Positions 5,135-7,501 of a DNA stretch of 7,501 nucleotides are shown one piece after another. The DNA lies in the NCBI GenBank assembly GCA_948688495.1, contig CAPQSW010000063.1:1-7501 (forward strand). Reading direction: 5' to 3'. The translations under genes and the position numbers were made by a program. The DNA comes from an uncultured Lachnospiraceae bacterium. Lineage in GTDB: Bacteria; Bacillota; Clostridia; Lachnospirales; Lachnospiraceae. Position 1 is the first letter of the stretch, and each line of letters starts with the position of its first letter. The notes under the pieces are model-generated. The model made no database searches. It had not been told where the DNA came from and saw nothing but the letters and a program-made list of their open reading frames with translations.

Positions 5135-6316
5135 ATGCCTTACGATTTTGATAAACTTGTAGACAGGAGAAATACCCATTCACTGAAATGGGATGTAAAA
5201 GAGCATGAGCTGCCTATGTGGGTGGCAGATATGGATTTTCAGACAGCGCCAGAAATCCAGACAGCCATCCAGGAGAGAGCCGCCCATGGTGTATTTGGCT
5301 ATTCCATTGTGCCAGAAGAATGGTATCAGGCTTATCTGGGCTGGTGGAAGCGGCGGCATGATTTTTCCATGGAAAAAGAGTGGCTTGTTTTCTGTACAGG
5401 GGTGGTTCCGGCCATTTCCAGTATGGTACGCAAGCTGACGACAGTGGGGGAAAATGTGCTGGTACAGACACCGGTTTACAATATTTTCTTCAATTCTATT
5501 GTGAATAACGGAAGAAATATTGTAGAGAGTCCGCTGCAATATGACGGAAACACTTATCATATGGATTTTGAGGATCTGGAACAAAAACTTTCCGATCCGC
5601 AGACTACCCTGATGATTTTGTGTAATCCCCACAATCCGGTAGGAAGAATCTGGAACCGGGAGGAACTGGGGCGGGTTGGCGATCTGTGCAGGAAACATCA
5701 TGTAATTGTGATTTCGGATGAAATTCATTGTGACCTGACCAGCCCCGGCCAGGAATATATCCCTTTTGCATCTGTTTCGGAAAGCTGCAGAAAGCGCAGC
5801 ATTACCTGTATAGCTCCCACAAAAGCCTTTAATCTGGCGGGACTGCAGACAGCAGCAGTGGTTGTTCCTGATTCCAACCTATGGCATAAGGTCTGGCGGG
5901 GACTGAACACAGATGAGGTTGCAGAGCCGAATTCCTTTGCGGTAGAAGCGGCGGTGGTGGCTTTTACGAAGGGGGAGGCATGGCTTAATGCTTTGAGAGA
6001 ATATATTCAGGAAAATAAAAATTTTGTGGAGGATTATCTGAAGAAAGAGGTTCCACAGATCAGGCCAGTTTCCTCGCAGGCGACCTATCTAATGTGGCTG
6101 GACTGTCGGAAAATGCAGGGGTGTGCAACGGAATTTACACGATATCTGCGGGAGCATACAGGATTGTACCTGTCAGAAGGACGACAGTATGGGGAAAATG
6201 CAAATTCTTTTATCAGAATGAATATTGCATGCCCTCGGAGCCGGCTGGAAGATGGATTGAAACGTTTTGCAAAAGCGGTTGCACTTTATGAGGAGTGTAC
6301 GCTTTCCAGATGCTGA
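5135..6316 (+). CDS. MalY/PatB-type PLP-dependent C-S lyase / aminotransferase (fold type I)
   Basis: The product is 393 aa, full length for the MalY/PatB group. The ribosome binding site GGAGGTG (5124-5130) lies 4 nt before the ATG. The N-terminal PYDFDKLVDRRNTHSLKWD and WVADMDF (29-35) are hallmarks of this group. PLP-site residues are all present: NPHNPVGR (164-171, with Asn167), Asp195 in SDEIHCD for the pyridine nitrogen, Lys230 in TKAFNLAGL as the Schiff-base lysine, and Arg361 in FIRMNIACPR for the substrate carboxylate. Members are cytosolic dimers that cleave C-S bonds in cystathionine, cysteine or cysteine conjugates, giving pyruvate, ammonia and a thiol; some act as aminotransferases, and some double as regulators (E. 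coli MalY). The substrate here is not certain. Its neighbours are an exporter and lipoprotein upstream, across a hairpin-rich gap that suggests separate control. No terminator is obvious after the stop. Confidence 0.93.
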   Translation: MPYDFDKLVDRRNTHSLKWDVKEHELPMWVADMDFQTAPEIQTAIQERAAHGVFGYSIVPEEWYQAYLGWWKRRHDFSMEKEWLVFCTGVVPAISSMVRKLTTVGENVLVQTPVYNIFFNSIVNNGRNIVESPLQYDGNTYHMDFEDLEQKLSDPQTTLMILCNPHNPVGRIWNREELGRVGDLCRKHHVIVISDEIHCDLTSPGQEYIPFASVSESCRKRSITCIAPTKAFNLAGLQTAAVVVPDSNLWHKVWRGLNTDEVAEPNSFAVEAAVVAFTKGEAWLNALREYIQENKNFVEDYLKKEVPQIRPVSSQATYLMWLDCRKMQGCATEFTRYLREHTGLYLSEGRQYGENANSFIRMNIACPRSRLEDGLKRFAKAVALYEECTLSRC

Positions 6317-6404
6317 CATGGGGATTAGTAGTTAATCGGGAAAGACGTTTCCGAGTAACATCGACGAAAGGCATCCAGAACTTAAGATAGGTTGGTGCAA
6401 AAGA
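6317..6404 (+). other. Intergenic gap between the PLP enzyme and the methyltransferase
   Basis: This gap of 88 bp contains small inverted repeats, GATTA/TAATC (6323-6337) and GGAAA/TTTCC (6339-6352), but no terminator. A weak promoter-like pair, TTAATC (6332) and TAACAT (6356) with an 18-nt spacer, is not convincing. There is no strong ribosome binding site before ATG 6405. Confidence 0.25.
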
Positions 6405-7145
6405 ATGAGCATACAAAAGAACAAATGGCATGAGGTATGGGAGCGTAGAACCGAAAATGAAAACACCTTAAGAAGCGAAAATCCCAAAGAAATTTTTATG
6501 GAACTGAAACGGATCAACGGCTGGGATTCTACTGGCAGTATGCTGGAGTATGACCAATTTTATGATCAATATCTGCAGACCAGAAATGAATTGGAATTTA
6601 GCCCCAGGTTTAAATCGAATGCGATTTCCAGTGTGTTTGAAGTGGGATGTGGCTGTGGAGCCAATCTTTATTTGTTTCAGAATGACGGCTGCGATGTTGG
6701 AGGAATGGATTATGCAGCACATTTGATTGAGATTGCAGGCAGGATATTAACAAATCCTACAGAACTTATCTGTGAGGAAGCAGCAAACTTATCATGGAAT
6801 ATCAAGTATGACGCAGTTTTGTCCAACAGCGTGTTTTCCTATTTTGACAGTTACGAATATGCAAAAAAAGTCCTGGAAGCAATGTATAACAAGGCAAATC
6901 AGTCCATAGGAATCATAGATATCCACGATATTGATAAAAAAGAGGAATTTATACAGTTCAGGAGAGGACTTTATCAGGATTACGAGGAAAGATATCAGGA
7001 TTTACCAAAGTTTTTTTATGAAAAGTCCTTTTTCCTTGATTTTGCAGAAAAGCACAATATGAGTATTAAGTTTACGAAGCCGGATATGAAAGAATATTGG
7101 AATAATGAATTTGTATTTAATTGTTTTATGAGAAAAATGATATAA
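6405..7145 (+). CDS. Class I SAM-dependent methyltransferase
   Basis: The product is 246 aa. Motif I is clear: VFEVGCGCGANLY (77-89), the glycine-rich SAM loop. GGMDY (99-103) ends strand 2, with Asp102 expected to bind the ribose hydroxyls. YDAVLSNSVFSYF (135-147) corresponds to motif IV. IGIIDIHDID provides the next strand. The N-terminal KWHEVWERRT region looks like that of methyltransferases found in polysaccharide or small-molecule clusters, which supports ATG 6405 over ATG 6489 despite the weak ribosome binding site. It should be soluble and cytosolic; the acceptor is unknown. It lacks the two-cysteine or NPPY marks of common nucleic-acid methyltransferases. The gene is visibly AT-richer than its upstream neighbour, particularly in its 3' half, with many AAA, ATA and TTT codons, which hints at a different origin. 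A terminator follows 8 nt after the stop. Confidence 0.85.
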   Translation: MSIQKNKWHEVWERRTENENTLRSENPKEIFMELKRINGWDSTGSMLEYDQFYDQYLQTRNELEFSPRFKSNAISSVFEVGCGCGANLYLFQNDGCDVGGMDYAAHLIEIAGRILTNPTELICEEAANLSWNIKYDAVLSNSVFSYFDSYEYAKKVLEAMYNKANQSIGIIDIHDIDKKEEFIQFRRGLYQDYEERYQDLPKFFYEKSFFLDFAEKHNMSIKFTKPDMKEYWNNEFVFNCFMRKMI

Positions 7146-7153
7146 AAAAGAGT

Positions 7154-7194
7154 AAGGAGGTGTAGAATATTTGTTCTATCTGCCTTGTTTTTTT
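7154..7194 (+). terminator. Intrinsic terminator after the methyltransferase gene
   Basis: AAGG (7154-7157) pairs with CCTT (7183-7186), and TAGAA (7163-7167) pairs with TTCTA (7174-7178), with an imperfect middle section. After a single G, seven T's run 7188-7194. The stem is modest, but the T-tract and position just after TAA 7143-7145 support the call. The AAGGAGG in the left arm precedes no start codon at a suitable distance. Confidence 0.6.
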
Positions 7195-7383
7195 GCGTGA
7201 ATTTTCGATTAATATTTTAGCTGCACAAAGAGTTTCCGGCTTAGGTTTGCGCTATGTTTTGTGTAATGCATTTTTTACGCATAGATGAAGGTTAAGTAAT
7301 TAAATGTAAAATGCAATGAGGGAGAAAATAATTACATTAGGTGAGGGAAATAGGTTACGTATTGAAATAAAGTTAAGTACTAC
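7195..7383 (+). other. AT-rich non-coding stretch, possible leader or small RNA region
   Basis: No convincing gene or promoter is visible. It holds several weak structures: GTGTAA/TTACGC (7261-7280 region) flanked by CTAT/ATAG, and a 7-bp inverted repeat AATGTAA (7303-7309) and TTACATT (7332-7338). GTTAAGTA occurs twice (7291-7298 and 7372-7379). The stretch ends at a strong terminator, so a short transcript ending near 7411 is possible, but this is not shown. Confidence 0.3.
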
Positions 7384-7411
7384 AGACGAGCCAGCGACGG
7401 CTCGTCTTTTT
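7384..7411 (+). terminator. Strong intrinsic terminator in the leader of the last gene
   Basis: AGACGAGCC (7384-7392) pairs perfectly over 9 bp with GGCTCGTCT (7399-7407) around a 6-nt loop, followed by T7407-T7411. It is GC-rich in an otherwise AT-rich region and is textbook in form. It lies about 240 bp after the methyltransferase, which already has a terminator, and 70 bp before the next start. It may be an attenuator or the end of a small transcript. Confidence 0.85.
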
Positions 7412-7434
7412 GAGTATAAGAAACCGTTCCCCAC

Positions 7435-7473
7435 CCTCCAATCTGAATTTCCAGAAAAAATTCAGATTGGAGG
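7435..7473 (+). promoter_or_regulatory. Perfect 16-bp hairpin masking the ribosome binding site of the last gene
   Basis: CCTCCAATCTGAATTT (7435-7450) is an exact reverse complement of AAATTCAGATTGGAGG (7458-7473), with a 7-nt loop. The GGAGG at the end of the right arm (7469-7473) is the Shine-Dalgarno of ATG 7481, 7 nt away, and the left arm's CCTCC is its perfect anti-sequence. The mRNA would thus hide its own ribosome binding site. No T-run follows, so it is not a terminator. A protein operator on DNA is an alternative reading. Confidence 0.75.
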
Positions 7474-7480
7474 AAAAGAT

Positions 7481-7501
7481 ATGGAGGGCAAACGTCCCAA
7501 A
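7481..7501 (+). CDS. Start of an unidentified gene, cut by the window end
   Basis: ATG 7481 follows GGAGG by 7 nt, an ideal distance, and begins MEGKRPK before the window ends. Seven residues are too few to identify a product. The same frame is open back to ATG 7316 (55 more codons, stop TAA at 7307-7309), but that ATG has no ribosome binding site. The extension would also run through both a strong terminator and a perfect 16-bp hairpin, so I prefer 7481. Confidence 0.5.

Noticed and set aside
5180..5728. Minus-strand open frame of 182 codons opposite the PLP enzyme
   Set aside because: Antisense to a gene with all catalytic motifs intact; no domain seen.
7291..7379. GTTAAGTA occurring twice, considered as a mobile element or attachment-site repeat
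   Set aside because: Only 8 bp in an AT-rich region, with no integrase or transposase nearby; likely chance.

Overview
The window looks like chromosomal DNA from a low-to-mid GC anaerobic Firmicute, most likely a gut clostridium of the Lachnospiraceae type. The reasons are strong AGGAGG-type ribosome binding sites, lipoproteins with a cyclophilin-like fold, a DUF3737 protein, a ferredoxin-tailed aldo/keto reductase remnant, and compact same-strand gene packing. This placement is inference from gene content and style. All supported genes lie on the + strand. I see no rRNA, tRNA, CRISPR array or recognisable transposase.

Layout. Positions 1-648 hold the C-terminal end of an FtsX/MacB-type ABC permease, which enters from the left edge. 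It is followed by what looks like the stub of a coupled downstream gene (645-671). Positions 809-1483 encode a lipoprotein with a divergent cyclophilin-like domain. Directly after its stop codon lies a ferredoxin-domain ORF (1484-1885). I read this ORF as the shrunken remnant of an aldo/keto reductase that has lost nearly all of its barrel. An intrinsic terminator (1901-1942) closes this segment. A good sigma-A promoter (1981-2009) then drives a maltose/galactoside-type sugar O-acetyltransferase (2093-2677).

Positions 2839-5040 form a tight three-gene unit. It comprises a DUF3737 beta-helix-like protein, a LysE-family exporter overlapping it by ATGA, and a second, canonical cyclophilin-like lipoprotein 34 bp further on. 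A hairpin-rich gap (5041-5134) separates this unit from a MalY/PatB-type PLP enzyme (5135-6316), probably a C-S lyase acting on cystathionine or cysteine-like substrates. An amino-acid-type exporter close to a C-S lyase suggests sulfur amino acid handling or detoxification, but that link is inference.

Positions 6405-7145 encode an AT-richer class I SAM-dependent methyltransferase ending at a terminator. The last 350 bases hold an AT-rich stretch and a second strong terminator (7384-7411). Next comes a perfect 16-bp hairpin (7435-7473) whose right arm contains the ribosome binding site of a new gene starting at 7481 and running off the window. This is the most interesting regulatory structure present.

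I do not see a convincing new multi-gene defence or mobile system. The notable points are regulatory hairpins, gene remnants, and the pairing of two cyclophilin-like lipoproteins.
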